In this document: one piece after another, positions 1 to 10,875 of the stretch
Layout: each line of letters starts with the position of its first letter
Numbering within the stretch: position 1 is the first letter of the stretch
Assembly: GCA_036426205.1 (NCBI GenBank)
Contig: WSYH01002502.1
Span: 1 to 64,000 of the forward strand
Origin: Ascaphus truei
Taxonomy: Eukaryota > Chordata > Amphibia > Anura > Ascaphidae
DNA: 64,000 nt
Direction: 5' to 3'
Program-made: the position numbers and the translations under genes
The notes under the pieces: model-generated
Told to the model about the DNA's origin: nothing
Databases searched by the model: none
The model's input: the letters and a program-made list of their open reading frames with translations, nothing else

Positions 1-843
1 TCTGACTATCTGGCCCAGGGGGAAATACTGGTATCAAGGTTTTTAGCTAAGGGGTACAATAGACATACCATACTGGAAACATTTCGACAAGTCAGTCTGT
101 TAGACCGTCATACCTTACTTAATAAATCTAATAGGGAGGAACAGAAAACGGTTGAATCTAAAGATAGATTCAAGTCACCACTATTCATTACGACTTATAA
201 CAATTCAGTAAGAGGTATCACAACAATTCTTAACAAACATTGGAAAATATTACTAAATGACCCTATAATTGGGAACAATTTACCAACACATATTCCTATT
301 GTATATAAAAAAGCCAGGAATTTAAAGACCATGTTGGCTCCAAGTCGCCTGAAACAAATTATTGATCCCCCCATTATTAGACCAATAACAAAAGGAAATT
401 TTACTTGTGGTAGAAGTAGATGCTTAACTTGTAAACACATGTGTGAAACTGACCAAATTAAGTCTCATCACAAAAAATCTATACATAAAATCAAAAGTCA
501 TATGGACTGTCTATCTTCCTTTGTTATATATGTAATCACATGTCTATGTGGATACCAATACGTGGGGAGAACCACACGAACTCTAAGTACAAGATTCCTG
601 GAACACAGACGAAACATCATACATGGCATTACAACTCATAACCTGTCTAGGCATTTTCTGGACAAACACAATAAGGATCCATACTCTTTAAGAGTCTTGT
701 GTTTGGAACATGTTCCCCTAACTGTATTAAGTGGTGACAGAGTTAAGAAACTGAATTTAAGGGAGACCTACTGGATATATATGTTGGAAACGTTGAGTCC
801 AGTAGGTCTCAATGACTGTATCGATACTAGCACCATTGTTTAA
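1..843 (+). CDS. Penelope-like element ORF, C-terminal part with GIY-YIG endonuclease (5' end outside window)
   Basis: The frame is open from base 1 to the stop at 841-843, so this is about 280 codons of a longer protein that starts before the window. The last 170 residues contain a Cys cluster (FTCGRSRCLTC) followed by a GIY-YIG nuclease core: VIYVITCLCGYQYVG, then an Arg about ten residues on (TLSTRFLEH), and a late Glu/Tyr patch (LRETYWIYMLE). The upstream part (LNKHWKILLNDP...YKKARNLK) is the linker typical of Penelope-like retroelements between the reverse transcriptase thumb and the endonuclease. In the family this protein copies element RNA into chromosomal nicks. No stop or frameshift is visible in the part shown, so this is the least decayed PLE tail in the window. 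Confidence 0.88.
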   Translation, partial: SDYLAQGEILVSRFLAKGYNRHTILETFRQVSLLDRHTLLNKSNREEQKTVESKDRFKSPLFITTYNNSVRGITTILNKHWKILLNDPIIGNNLPTHIPIVYKKARNLKTMLAPSRLKQIIDPPIIRPITKGNFTCGRSRCLTCKHMCETDQIKSHHKKSIHKIKSHMDCLSSFVIYVITCLCGYQYVGRTTRTLSTRFLEHRRNIIHGITTHNLSRHFLDKHNKDPYSLRVLCLEHVPLTVLSGDRVKKLNLRETYWIYMLETLSPVGLNDCIDTSTIV

Positions 844-2266
844 TGTATCTCGTGTTTTCACTATTGGGATCTTGGAGGTTTAGGTTGAGCATGTTTATCG
901 TGCTCCCTTTGGGGTCCCAGTCGGTGTAGGCAATGAGAGACCCCTGGTCTGAACTGTATTAATCATAATTACACAAACACTATACAATCATTACAAAATT
1001 TTATTAAAAGTTTTTACACTTTAATAATACACAGAATAGTTAACAAGAATTAAAACACATTTTAGGTTTGCACTATATCACTTAATACACACATATTCAA
1101 AACGGTTATCTATAAATAAATTAAATAGAACCATGTGAATCGATTTTTACTGATTATTTGTTTATGTTTAATCAATATTAATATTGCACAGTACACATAA
1201 TTTTTATATTTAGTCAATTAATATTTAGCTTTTTTTCACAACAAGCTCTGGATTGCTGCTTCTTGGTTCATCTGTCTTCATTTGTAGCGTGGGCTCTATC
1301 CTTCATAATCTCCAATCTCCCATACAAATAGGGAGATTGTTCTGAATATTTACACATCATATAAATTTCATGTCACTATAGTATTTCCATCCAGGAGACC
1401 AGTGAGGACCGTAAGTGGGAACAGTGGTATCCCAATCTCCAATCATACAATCAATCTTATTAGGGTTAGTACAACTATAAATAATAAATGAATATATATA
1501 AAAATATAAAGTAAATTATATATGTGAAACTTATTATCCTATTTCTATCATTTGATTTAATAAATATAAAGATAATCCAATAGCAGATATAAGGTCTCAA
1601 CACTTACACGAATCAAACATCACAGCATTAACACGATTGTCATTTCATCTCTTCTTTTGCAGTACACATGGAGAGTTTTAACTTCCATCTACTCTCCAAA
1701 ACAAGCTTAAATCAACATTCTAGCAATGTTCCTACTACATGGTTTATCCCTAATAATATAAGTTGTAACTAGCCATACTTTTGGGCTAGTATGATTCAAC
1801 AAAATAATTTATACTAGGTTGTCCTCTTAAAGCATTCAATGTCTGAATTTTTTTTAACAAGGGCTATTATATAACATGAGTTTTATTACTTTTATATATA
1901 TGGTTAATTTACTAATTATTATGTTTTCGTTTCATTTGTTTCTAATTTGATTAGATGAAATAGGTTATATTATCTATTATTTAATATTAGCTTTTGTTGT
2001 TAAATAATATTATTATGTAATTTGTTTTCAGTATTTAGATATATATGTTCCAATTTATTATATATTAGATTAATGTATTTGTTTTTGTTTTAAAGATGTT
2101 TACATGTAAATTGATTATTTTTTAGTTAACTCATTTGTAGATGAACATCGATGCACCAGGTTTAAATTAGCTTAAACATTGCCCATTGAACTGAATACAG
2201 CTGTGAAAAAACGTTAGGCATTGGTCGAAGGGACTATTTAACACCAGGCAGTTCAGTGTGGTATCC

Positions 2267-2310
2267 ATCCCCTGATGAAATCCGCAAGGACGGAAGAAAC
2301 GCGTAGGGAT
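2267..2310 (+). ncRNA. Hammerhead-ribozyme-like motif of PLE 1
   Basis: The core reads CTGATGA (2272-2278), a small hairpin with TCCG (2281-2284) paired to CGGA (2291-2294), then GAAACGCGTA. The flanks ATCCC (2267-2271) and GGGAT (2306-2310) can pair as stem I. These are the conserved hammerhead parts: CUGANGA, stem II, GAAA and a very short stem III ending in GUH. Hammerhead motifs in PLE terminal repeats are established. Cleavage activity is not shown by sequence alone. Confidence 0.6.
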
Positions 2311-2639
2311 ATGTGGCAGTGAACCTACGGTGGTCGAGCAGCTCCTAGCTACCAACGTGAGGACGCAGAGATGTGTGTGAAGTCCCTTCCGGGTCCCAGT
2401 GCTCCACGAGAGAGGTGAATGGCGGCCGCACGCTACAACTAAGCAGTCGCAAAGGAAAGTACAGATTCCCTTACTCTCTGGGACAACGGCTGATACAGAC
2501 ACAAGATCCAGCATTCTAAAGGACTTCAGTCTACACAGAGGTGATCGTGGAGTCTCCAGTTGGTGCATGGGCTGGTCCCATAATATGCCTGATTTTATCA
2601 GACAAATTGTAAGTGTGCATTTGTCTTGTCCGTGATGTA

Positions 2640-3350
2640 TTAAAATTCATATCTGATTTTACACAAGGATCGGGCGCTTCTTTTCTCTTTTTTCCAAATA
2701 GGTGCTGTGGGAGTTCGGTGAGCCCAAGAAGAAGCAGCCTGTACTTTTGTGATTCATTTATCATGGACAATTTGAGGACTTAAGTATTTTTTGTGATCAT
2801 TTATAATTGCTTTATCAATTATTTTTTCATTTTTTAATATCATTGATTTTTTCATTTTTTTGGTCCACTATTTGTTATGACTTTAATTTTATTTACAATT
2901 TAGGTTAGGTTGGACCTTGCATATTTATAGTTGTTTATGTGAATTACAAAGATATTCTTTTGTATTCTATTTTTGATTCATTTTTTGTCCATATTTCTCT
3001 CTTTTTCTTTTTGATTTTTATGCACACTTTTTCTTTTTAATATTTTTTATATATTTTTACAATAATTATAATTGGGCATATATACGGCCCCTGCCATTTT
3101 TTATATTGATATTTATCTGTTTGAACTAAATGTATCCACCTGGTGCAAACACCTACCACATATATCAGCATTGCAGCAATTTTGGTGTATTTGGTAAAGG
3201 GCGCTGTCTATAATTCTGTTACTATATATATATAAAGTATGTATACAGTGTATATATATACACAGTATATACTGTATATATATAGGGATTGTTATTATAT
3301 ATATACTGTATATATATCCAGTATATATATACAGTATATATTTATTTCTC
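2640..3350. other. AT-rich stretch with TA microsatellite
   Basis: No gene is seen. From about 2780 the sequence is T-rich low complexity. At 3222-3345 alternating TATA tracts and short palindromes (GTATATATATAC-like) produce Tyr/Ile-rich spurious frames on both strands. Confidence 0.7.
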
Positions 3351-3351
3351 T

Positions 3352-4130
3352 TCATGTATTTATTTATTTATTTAGATTTATTTATTAATTGTGGGGCTGC
3401 TGTGTGTGTGTATTTTTTTTATTGTGGGTAGCGGGGGTGGGTGAATGGCGTATTAGCCCCAACGGTGCTTGTTTAGGGCTTGCGGGGGGTAGCGGGAGGG
3501 CTTAACCCCTTCATGACCGTAGCGGTATTAACTGCTACGGTCGTGAAGGGGTTAAGTGCACCCGCAACCCCCCCGCAAGTCCTAAACTCACACCAAGGGC
3601 CAAATACCCCCCTCACCCATCCCCACTACATGGGTGCCGGTATCCCTCTGCTCTGCTTGGTTTACAGGCCGCAATCATGTGGTCGGGCCCTTTAAACCAA
3701 GCAGAGGGATACCGGCACCACCTAAAGGGGGCTGTATCTCGGGGAGCAGGGGGTTCCCAGACCTGAAACCAGCACGGTTCAGCTCCGGAGACCCCCTGCA
3801 CATCTACACTATCAATAAAAATGTATTTCAAATGTATTTATTGTCATTTATTTATTTATTTATTTAGATTTATTTATTTATTTTTGGCGGCTGCTGTGTG
3901 TGTGTATTTTTTTTATTGTGGGTAGCGGGGGTGGGTGAATGGGGTATTAGCCCCATCGGTGCTTGTTTAGGGCTTGCGGGGGGGTAGCGGGAGGGCTTAA
4001 CCCCTTCATGACCGTAGCGGTATTAACTGCTACGGTCGTGAAGGGGTTAAGTGCACCCGCAACCCCCCCGCAAGTCCTAAACTCACACCAAGGGCCAAAT
4101 ACCCCCCTCACCCATCCCCACTACACACAA
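3352..4130. repeat. Tandem duplication of hairpin-bearing repeat modules
   Basis: About 265 bases at 3365-3630 recur at 3865-4128. Each starts with TTTATTTATTTA, then ATTGTGGGTAGCGGGGGTGGG, then a near-perfect hairpin (3502-3556 and 3996-4051; arms begin CTTAACCCCTTCATGACCGT). Between the two copies, 3640-3720 is another inverted repeat (GCCGGTATCCCTCTGC...). The same modules reappear near 37000-38500, 47830-48060, 50120-50400 and 56760-57010, so this is a piece of the GGGCCTCAT-ended element family described at 36514-38800. Confidence 0.75.
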
Positions 4131-4171
4131 TAAAGCGGGCATGGTGGGTTAACCCCTTCATTGCCTTAGCG

Positions 4172-4236
4172 GCTATCCGCTATGGTATAGTATGGTAATG
4201 GTATGGTATGGTAAGGTATGGTATGGTATGGTAATG
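4172..4236. repeat. TATGG minisatellite
   Basis: Short tandem array of degenerate TATGG/TAAGG pentamers, read directly from the sequence. Confidence 0.85.
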
Positions 4237-4404
4237 ACTGACCATTACAGTAAAACTTTTACTTTTTTTTGTTGCTCAGAAAAGAAAACGTTCTCATCTC
4301 ATGCGGAAAACGGCAAATGGAGGGATTTCGATGGATAATATCGCTTTGTGTTACAATGCCTGCACATTGCTGAATCTGAGTAAAAAAAAACACGTACCGG
4401 AGTC

Positions 4405-4435
4405 TACAGTTTAGTGGCCGTTATTGAGTAGGATA
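4405..4435 (+). repeat. Possible left TIR of the transposase/BEN element
   Basis: CTACAGTTTAGTGGCCGTTATT resembles in form the ends CAGATGCAGCGGCCGTTATT seen at 34197 and CAGATGCAGTGGCCATTATT-like ends at 59957-60320, and it follows a TA. It lies just beyond the 3' end of the accessory gene. No matching right end was found, so this is tentative. Confidence 0.3.
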
Positions 4436-4696
4436 CAATACCTGAAACAGTATGTTGATGCTTTCAGACCATATACAATACTTTTTTATATATACTGTCT
4501 AATAAACCCGAAAAAATAAAATGTATGCATTTATTCTACATGTATTATGTTAGTATGGTTTACAGTCAGCACAATAGTATGTTGTTATTAAAAAAAAATT
4601 CTTTATTCAGGAAATTTAAAAAACACAACATCTCCTTTATTAAAGTAGAGAAAGTCAAAACATTTACAGTAGGATTGTGTACAGAACAGTCAGTCA

Positions 4697-4803
4697 GGCA
4701 TGCACAACTCCAGTCCTCAAGGGCCGCAAACAGGCCCGGTTTTCAGGATAACCTTGAAAAACGGGCCTGTTTGCAGCCCTCGGGGACTGGAATTGTACAG
4801 GTC
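4697..4803. repeat. Small imperfect palindromic MITE (hAT-like appearance)
   Basis: The arms AACTCCAGTCCTCAAGGGCC and the complement of GGCCCTCGGGGACTGGAATT-like sequence fold back over about 100 bases, with GCAAACAGGCCC and its inverse inside. Sequences of this type (ACTCCAGTCCTC...GGACTGGAGT) are common small hAT-like MITEs in vertebrates. Class assignment is by resemblance only. Confidence 0.5.
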
Positions 4804-4871
4804 CTGTGTACAGTACAGTAAGTAAAAACATTTACAAAAACATTTACAAAAAATAAACAACAGCTGAACAG

Positions 4872-5139
4872 TCACGCAAATACGATACCCACCAGATTGT
4901 CCTTCCAGGGCCGATGCCTAGTATGGCGCAAAATGCCATTAATGGAGTCTCGAACGATTTTCATTAAAGGATCTGTTATTGAAAAATAGCGCCGCAATTC
5001 CTCCACAATAGTCCTTCTTAAATTTTCAGGAAGCGCCCTTTTTTCGCGATTTCCTTCGTAGTTCACTTTGTAGACCACCCGCAGTACACCAAGTAGGGCG
5101 CGTGGTGCTTAAAAATTAACATGGCATACTTCTGGGGTA
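4872..5139 (-). pseudogene. BEN-like accessory protein of Tc1-like element, copy A, 3' part (C-terminus)
   Basis: On the minus strand this encodes the C-terminal domain of the gene whose 5' part is at 10863-12050. The two parts are separated by the PLE at 5140-10862, and the frame runs across the 13-bp target duplication (…GLPQKY | AMLIFKHH…). One frameshift lies near 5062-5070, just before VNYEGNREKRALPENLRR. The latter, with EELRRYF and INGILRHTR, resembles a BEN domain (basic G-x-KK-x-L stretch, amphipathic helix, final IN-x-x-LR helix). The same region is 50-60% identical by eye to copy C at 43934-44320. BEN domains bind DNA or nucleosomes in other proteins. Family assignment is by pattern only. 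Confidence 0.6.
5127..5139. repeat. Left target-site duplication of PLE 2
   Basis: TACTTCTGGGGTA occurs here and again at 10863-10875, immediately outside both ends of the PLE. The accessory-gene frame is continuous across it once the insertion is removed. Confidence 0.85.
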
Positions 5140-5313
5140 ATATTTCGTGAAAAGAAGTGATAAAAGGCGCTAACAACTTTGTAAGAAGGTGAAAATAATA
5201 ATAATAATAATAATAATAAGTGTTTCAGTGATGAAAATGAATAAATTATCCAAACACCCAGCTCAAAAACCTCTCTGGTGGGACCTGTTTCACGGGTTCC
5301 AAGGTTTAGCAAT

Positions 5314-6314
5314 TTCTCAAAACATCCAGGGGGAGCATATAGGGGAATAAGAGAACAAAATACACAAATATAAGTGCAGACGTTATTTAAAACAATTGGA
5401 ATCTATAGATTGTGTCTTGGCTCATATAGTTGCTCTACTCACAGGACTCTAGAGATTATAAAGGCAGCTGGCAAATTGGGTTGCCACCCATGTAGGTAAC
5501 TGTAAACCGGACCCCCTACCGAATTCTCCGTCAGCAATGTTAGCATATAAAATGAGAGTGAAAGCTACATAGTGCGATCAAATTGGAAAACTTTATGTAA
5601 TAAAAAAGGGTAAAAAATGCGCACTTACAATGTGCCAATATAAAATAAGCGTGTATCACACAAGGTGAATTGGAGGTATCCCGAACAGCTCACCGCCTCC
5701 CTTAGGTTTTTGTCTGGCTACCACGGCTCTGTGTCTCGAATCGGAGCTTCCCTCTGTGCGCCCGTCTGGATGTGTGACGTTACGGCTGCAGGGTTAGTTT
5801 GCTACGGGTCGCCTCCAAGCCCAAAATTGGTCCACTCAACGCGTTTCACCCAGCTACCAGGAACTGTTCTCGGCTTCGTCAGGAGTATGAGTAATTGTGT
5901 ACTGGTGGCTCTTATATACCCATTAGTCCTGCTAAATTAGCTTATCTTTCAATTAAACAATTCAATCAGCATATATTGCGCTGGGAGTAGAAGTTGATAC
6001 AGCATGTCTTTAACATGAATAAAAAATCTTAAAATGCTGCAATGATTAATAGAATCAATACATGGGGGGACATAAATCTAACAACAATATAAATGTAAAT
6101 TACAACTTATACTGTAGATGTATTACAACATAACCCTTAATGGGTAATATGAAATGTCATTGAACAATTATGTTTAGAATTAAAGCATTTATCTAGTAAT
6201 TAAACCGATATTGATTTTGTAAGTAAGATCTTAATGTTATTTTCTTAGTCTATTTTCATATGATGGAAAGGGATTGGGGAGATGAAATAAAGCTTCTTTT
6301 AGGAAACTCACTTG
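5314..6314 (+). repeat. PLE 2 left inverted arm
   Basis: Reverse complement of 9873-10860. It includes the frame beginning MNWRYPEQLTASLRFLSG (5665-5940), which is repeated on the opposite strand at 10234-10509 with a few substitutions. That frame is probably not a gene, because it overlaps the hammerhead-like motif. Confidence 0.9.
5834..5886 (-). ncRNA. Hammerhead-like motif in PLE 2 left arm
   Basis: On the minus strand the order is ACTC (stem I), CTGACGA, a loop of about 28 nt, GAAACGCGTT, then GAGT, which pairs with ACTC. It lies downstream of the PLE coding region and in its sense orientation. Stem II is poorly paired by eye, so activity is doubtful. Confidence 0.42.
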
Positions 6315-7106
6315 TATTATAATGGTCACTAGATGTTTATATTTCTCATAATTTACTAAAGTGACAGATGGTCAAATTTTATTCACTGGACACTGGTATT
6401 TATTCTTATAAATAAATGGATTTTCGCAATGTGTGTCTCATAATTATTGAAGGACATAATTTTTACAGCACATATTTTATGGGATACTGGTGTTATTTCT
6501 CTTACAGATTTGTTGTAACAGGATGGAGGAAACTATCCAAAAAGAGACTGATGAGGTTCATCAAAACTAATTTCGTAAATACGTGGCATATAGATGTGGT
6601 GGCAGGTCTATCAATTATATATGTATAGATTCTATGGACACTAATAGTGATTTGAAAGAAGTTCTTTTTGTGTTTAAAATAGAATATGGTATTATCTATA
6701 ATTATCACGTTGCATATTGGGTGTAGATGGAATTTTTATATATTGAATGGTATATAAACACTCACATAGGGCAGGTGTCTGAATGAATTCTTTTTTCAAG
6801 TGATGGTAAGGCGTGGATTTAAATATTAATTTAGGATTCTAGTCTACACATTTAGGAATGAAGTGCTATAATGACATTTCATTTACAATAAATCAGAGAA
6901 TGTGTTCATAGTACATAGACAAATAATTGATATAATTAACAGTAGACATAACGATATTTTTAGACATAGCGATGTTTTAGCGATGTTTTTAGACATCAGA
7001 GACAGGTTGCCATTTCTGGATGTTAATCTGAAAAGAGAAGCAGGGGAAAGAGCGAGGGAACAGAAGCAAGATGGAGATGCAATTACTTTCAAATACATTT
7101 TGAAAT
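6315..7106 (-). other. PLE 2 3' non-coding region
   Basis: About 790 AT-rich bases lie between the endonuclease stop and the left arm. Short open frames on both strands (6416-7126) lack recognisable domains. I see no gene here. Confidence 0.6.
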
Positions 7107-9927
7107 TCATTTCAAAAAAGGTGTGAGATCTATCTCAGCATTCAAACCTCTTGGGGCTAGTGTTTTGAGGCGGTGAATCCAAAAAGTTTCACGTTTTAGT
7201 AACTCTAACCCCTTATCCCCTCCCCTCCAATGGGGTAGCACATGTTCAATGGCTTTGAATCTAAGGCATGTCGGTTCACCACCATGAAACTCTGTGAAAT
7301 GGTTTGGAATACTATGATTGGTTAGTTTCCTCTTAATGCCACTTAGGTGCTCAATAATTCTTGTTCTAATAGTTCTGATTGTTTTTCCTATATATTGTAA
7401 CTTACAGGAACATTCCAACATGTAAACTACATGGTCTGTCCTGCAAGTCATAGTAGTGCCAATATCAAAAACCTCACCCGTGACATTAGAGCTAAACTTG
7501 GTTTGATCTAGCGACTTGAACCGACATGCCTTATAGTTGGTGCAGCCAAAAAAACCTTTCCTATTAAGCCACCCATTGTCCTTTGATTTAATATCCCTAA
7601 GTGCGCTGGGGGCTAATTTGTTTTTAAGGTTACATGCTTTTTAAAATATCACATTTGGTCTTTCTGGAATATTGGGGCCGAGAACTGGGTCGTTTTTAAG
7701 GATGTCCCAGTGTTTTGAGATTATGCTTCTCACTTTCCCAGCATCTCTGCTGTATCCCGTCAGAAAAGCAAAATCAAATTTGTTCTTCCTAATTGCATCC
7801 TTTTGTTTGGGCACCAATAGATCACCTCTCTGAAGTCCCTCTGCCTTCCTCCTAGCTGATTCAATTGTCTCCTTTTTATAATGTTTTTCCAGAAATCTAT
7901 CTTTGATTTTTTCTGATTGTGTGTTGTATTGTTCTATATCCGTACAATTTCTTCTAATTCTTGTAAACTGGCCTGAAGGTACATTGTCCACCCATCTTGG
8001 TAAATGGCAGCTGTCTCTTCTAATGAAGTTGTTTTTGTCTATCTCTTTAAAGTATGTCTTTGTCTTTATTAATTCATCTTCAATATATATATTCAAATCT
8101 AAATAGTTGATTTGTTTATGACTCCATTCACTCGTGAAATTTAAATTGTGTGTGTTAACATTCATGTTCTCTATAAATTTAACTAGTGTGTCTTCACCTC
8201 CCCTCCAAATGAAAAATATATCATCTATGTAGCGGCGATAAAGGACAAGATTCGCACCAAGCTCTCCCTCAAACCAGATGTTATCTTTCTCCCAATCTGA
8301 AACAAATAGATTGGCATAGCTTGGCGCGAATCTCGTCCCCATCGCCGTTCCACATTTCTGTAAATAAAAAGCTTGTGCATACCAAAAATAATTGTGCTCT
8401 AATATAAATGTAATGCTTTCAATAATGAAATTAATTTGTGTTTCTGGTAAACTTTCATCTTCCTGTAGAACACGCCTGACTGCTTCACATCCCTGTGTGT
8501 GTTCAATGATCGTATAAAGTGAAGCAACATCACACGTTGCTAATATAAAATGGTTTTCCCATTTTACCCCACTCAAAAGATTGAGTATGTCGATGTGTAC
8601 TTCAAATATGCCTTTTGTTTAACCACATGTTGTTGTAAAAAAGTGTCTATGTATAAAGAGAGGTTGGCAGTTAGTGAGTCAATCCCCGAGACTATAGGTC
8701 TGCCTGGGGGATTGACTACACTCTTATGGATCTTAGGGAGGAAATAAAAGACCGGCATCTTTGCTTTATCTTGATACAAGAAATTGTATTCTTTTTCATC
8801 AAGTATGCCGGTCTCTCTCCCCTTGTCTAACAGGGTCTTAAGTTCTTCCGTATATTTAATAATGGGATTAGATGACAGTTTCGTATAAGTGTTAGTATCT
8901 CCCAATAGTCTTGATGCCTCATGTTTATATTTAGCACGATCCATAAGTACTATCCCCCCCCCTTTATCTGCCTGTTTGATGACCAGTTCATTATTGTCCA
9001 TAAGTTCTTTCAGGGCATCTTTCTCTTTTTTGGTTAGATTTTCCATTTTCCTATTACCCTTTTCTTTTAAATCGCTCGTCAAAGTTTCAAAGTCCTTGGT
9101 AACCATCTGGAAGAAAACTTCCAAATGGTTACCAGTGGCAAAGTGGGGAAAAAATGTTGATTTTGGTTTCAGTCCCGTATGGATAAATTTCCTCTCTTGT
9201 TCTACCACGGGTGGTACTTCCCTGATAGTGTTGTGCTCAATATGTCTCCCCAAAAAATAACATTTCACAGTGAGTTTCCTAAGGAAACGATTTGCATCTA
9301 TGTATAGATCAAAGCTGCTATGTGTCTTCATTGGTGCGAACGATAGTCCTTTTGATAATACGCTTTTTTGTGTTTCTGATAGAGATATCTTACTGAGATT
9401 AAAGACATTTTCAACATTTATTTTGCACTCCTTTTGTTGTCTCTTGTGCTTTCTTCTACCCCTCTTTCCTCTGAGAGTCTTCCTCTTTTTGAGCTGCCCG
9501 TCGATCCCTTCTCTGTCTGTGGTTGTTTGTGACTTATATCCCACAAATTTGAAGGGCCCTCCGCCCCTAAAAAAGAGGAATCTGTACTGTTTTGTTTTTT
9601 CAGATCTTTCTTATCTTTATTATCTTTTCTCTCTCTAGAGTCTGATGAGTTAGTTCTATTCTGCTGTTTTCTTGTCCTATCTTCATCTCTTTTATCTTTT
9701 TTAGATTGATTGATAGGGGTGTAGTTCGCTCTATCCCCACCTCTATATTCTTCTTTCATAGGTGAATGGTGATTATCCCTAGTTGTTCTATCTCTATTCT
9801 GATGATCAAATCTCTCTTCCCTTTCCCTCTCTGTATGTATTTTCCTATTATCATAGTTAGTATGTCTTTCCCCAAGTGAGTTTCCTAAAAGAAGCTTTAT
9901 TTCATCTCCCCAATCCCTTTCCATCAT
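7107..9927 (-). pseudogene. PLE 2 polyprotein: basic N-terminus, reverse transcriptase, GIY-YIG endonuclease (decayed)
   Basis: Four blocks on the minus strand form one protein. 9927-9418 is a highly charged N-terminal region (TEREREERFDHQNRDR...). 9544-8573 is the upstream RT part, with LSETQKSVLSKGLSF, VIKQADKGGGIVLMDR and FYFLPKIHKS...PPGRPIVSGIDS. 8576-7641 holds LATCDVASLYT, the GTAMGTRFAPSYANLF stretch and the catalytic YIDD (about 8220-8231). 7451-7107 is the GIY-YIG endonuclease (VVYMLECSCKLQYIG...). The second and third blocks are joined by a frameshift near 8575. The third and fourth are in the same frame, with a stop at 7641-7643, a Cys-bearing linker (GCTNYKACR, about 7535) between them. 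Another frameshift lies near 9420-9544. RT catalytic residues are intact, but the copy cannot make a full protein. Confidence 0.88.
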
Positions 9928-10860
9928 ATGAAAATAGACTAAGAAAATAACATTAAGATCTTACTTACAAAATCAATATCGGTTTAATTACTAGATAAAT
10001 GCTTTAATTCTAAACATAATTGTTCAATGACATTTCATATTACCCATTAAGGGTTATGTTGTAATACATCTACATTATAAGTTGTAATTTACATTTATAT
10101 TGTTGTTAGATTTATGTCCCCCCATGTATTGATTCTATTAATCATTGCAGCATTTTAAGATTTTTTATTCATGTTAAAGACTTCTACTCCCAGCGCAATA
10201 TATGCTGATTGAATTGTTTAATTGAAAGATAAGCTAATTTAGCAGGACTAATGGGTATATAAGAGCCACCAGTACACAATTACTCATACCCCTGACGAAG
10301 CAGAGAACAGTTCCTGGTAGCTGGGCGAAACGCGTTGAGTGGACCAATTTTGGGCTTGGAGGCGACCCGTAGCAAACTAACCCTGCAGCCGTGACGTCAC
10401 ACATCCAGACGGGCGCACAGAGGGAAGCTCCGATTCGGGACACAGAGCCTTGGGAGCCAGACAAAAACCTAAGGGAGGCGGTGAGCTGTTCGGGATACCT
10501 CCAATTCACCCTGTGTGATACACGCTTATTTTATATTGGCACATTGTAAGTGCGCATTTTTTACCCTTTTTTATTACATAAAGTTTTCCAATTTGATCGC
10601 ACTATGTAGCTTTCTCTCTCATTTTATATGCTAACATTGCTGACGGAGAATTCGGTAGGGGGTCCGGTTTACAGTTACGTACATGGGTGGCAACCCAATT
10701 TGCCAGCTGCCTTTATAAACTCTAGAGTCCTGTGAGTAGAGCAACTATATGAGCCAAGACACAATCTATTGATTCCACTTGTTTTAAATAACGTCTGCAC
10801 TTATATTTGTGTATTTTGTTCTCTTATTCCCCTATATGCTCCCCCTGGATGTTTTGAGAA
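9873..10860 (-). repeat. PLE 2 right inverted arm
   Basis: Partner of 5314-6314; see that entry. It lies upstream of the coding region and overlaps its first codons. Confidence 0.9.
10287..10337 (+). ncRNA. Hammerhead-like motif in PLE 2 right arm, degenerate
   Basis: CTGACGAAGC...GGGCGAAACGCGTT lies on the strand opposite the PLE ORF. The bases before CTGACGA (ATACCC) no longer pair well with GAGTGG after the core, unlike the left-arm copy, so stem I appears broken. Confidence 0.35.
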
Positions 10861-10862
10861 AA

Positions 10863-10875
10863 TACTTCTGGGGTA
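10863..10875. repeat. Right target-site duplication of PLE 2
   Basis: TACTTCTGGGGTA, identical to 5127-5139. Confidence 0.85.

Larger units (their letters stand above)
1..2790 (+). mobile_element. Penelope-like element 1: ORF tail plus 3' non-coding / terminal-repeat region
   Basis: After the ORF stop at 843, about 1.4 kb is AT-rich and without credible coding potential. A hammerhead-like motif at 2267-2310 and about 480 bases of mixed composition follow. This order (ORF, AT-rich UTR, ribozyme-bearing pseudo-LTR) matches the known structure of Penelope-like elements. The 3' boundary near 2790 is a guess from the change to low-complexity AT sequence. I see no flanking duplication because the 5' side is outside the window. 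Short open frames at 2167-2770 look like chance. Confidence 0.6.
5140..10862 (-). mobile_element. Penelope-like element 2, near full length, with inverted 1-kb terminal arms
   Basis: The element is bounded by a 13-bp duplication. Two arms of about 1 kb (5314-6314 and 9873-10860) are near-identical inverted copies of each other. The single coding region reads leftwards (9927 to 7107). The inner end of the arms includes the first codons of the ORF (MMERDWGDEIKLLLG appears on both strands). Inverted terminal repeats are one of the known PLE configurations. About 175 bases (5140-5313) lie outside the left arm and include an (ATA)n run near 5195-5220; they look like a 3' tail of the insertion. Confidence 0.85.

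Noticed and set aside
2167..2770. Overlapping open frames on both strands of 79-133 codons
   Set aside because: They lie in PLE terminal-repeat DNA, cover the hammerhead motif and show no domain or composition bias. They are chance frames.
5665..5940. 91-codon frame duplicated at 10234-10509 on the other strand
   Set aside because: The duplication is simply the inverted arms of PLE 2. The frame overlaps the ribozyme-like motif and has no recognisable domain.
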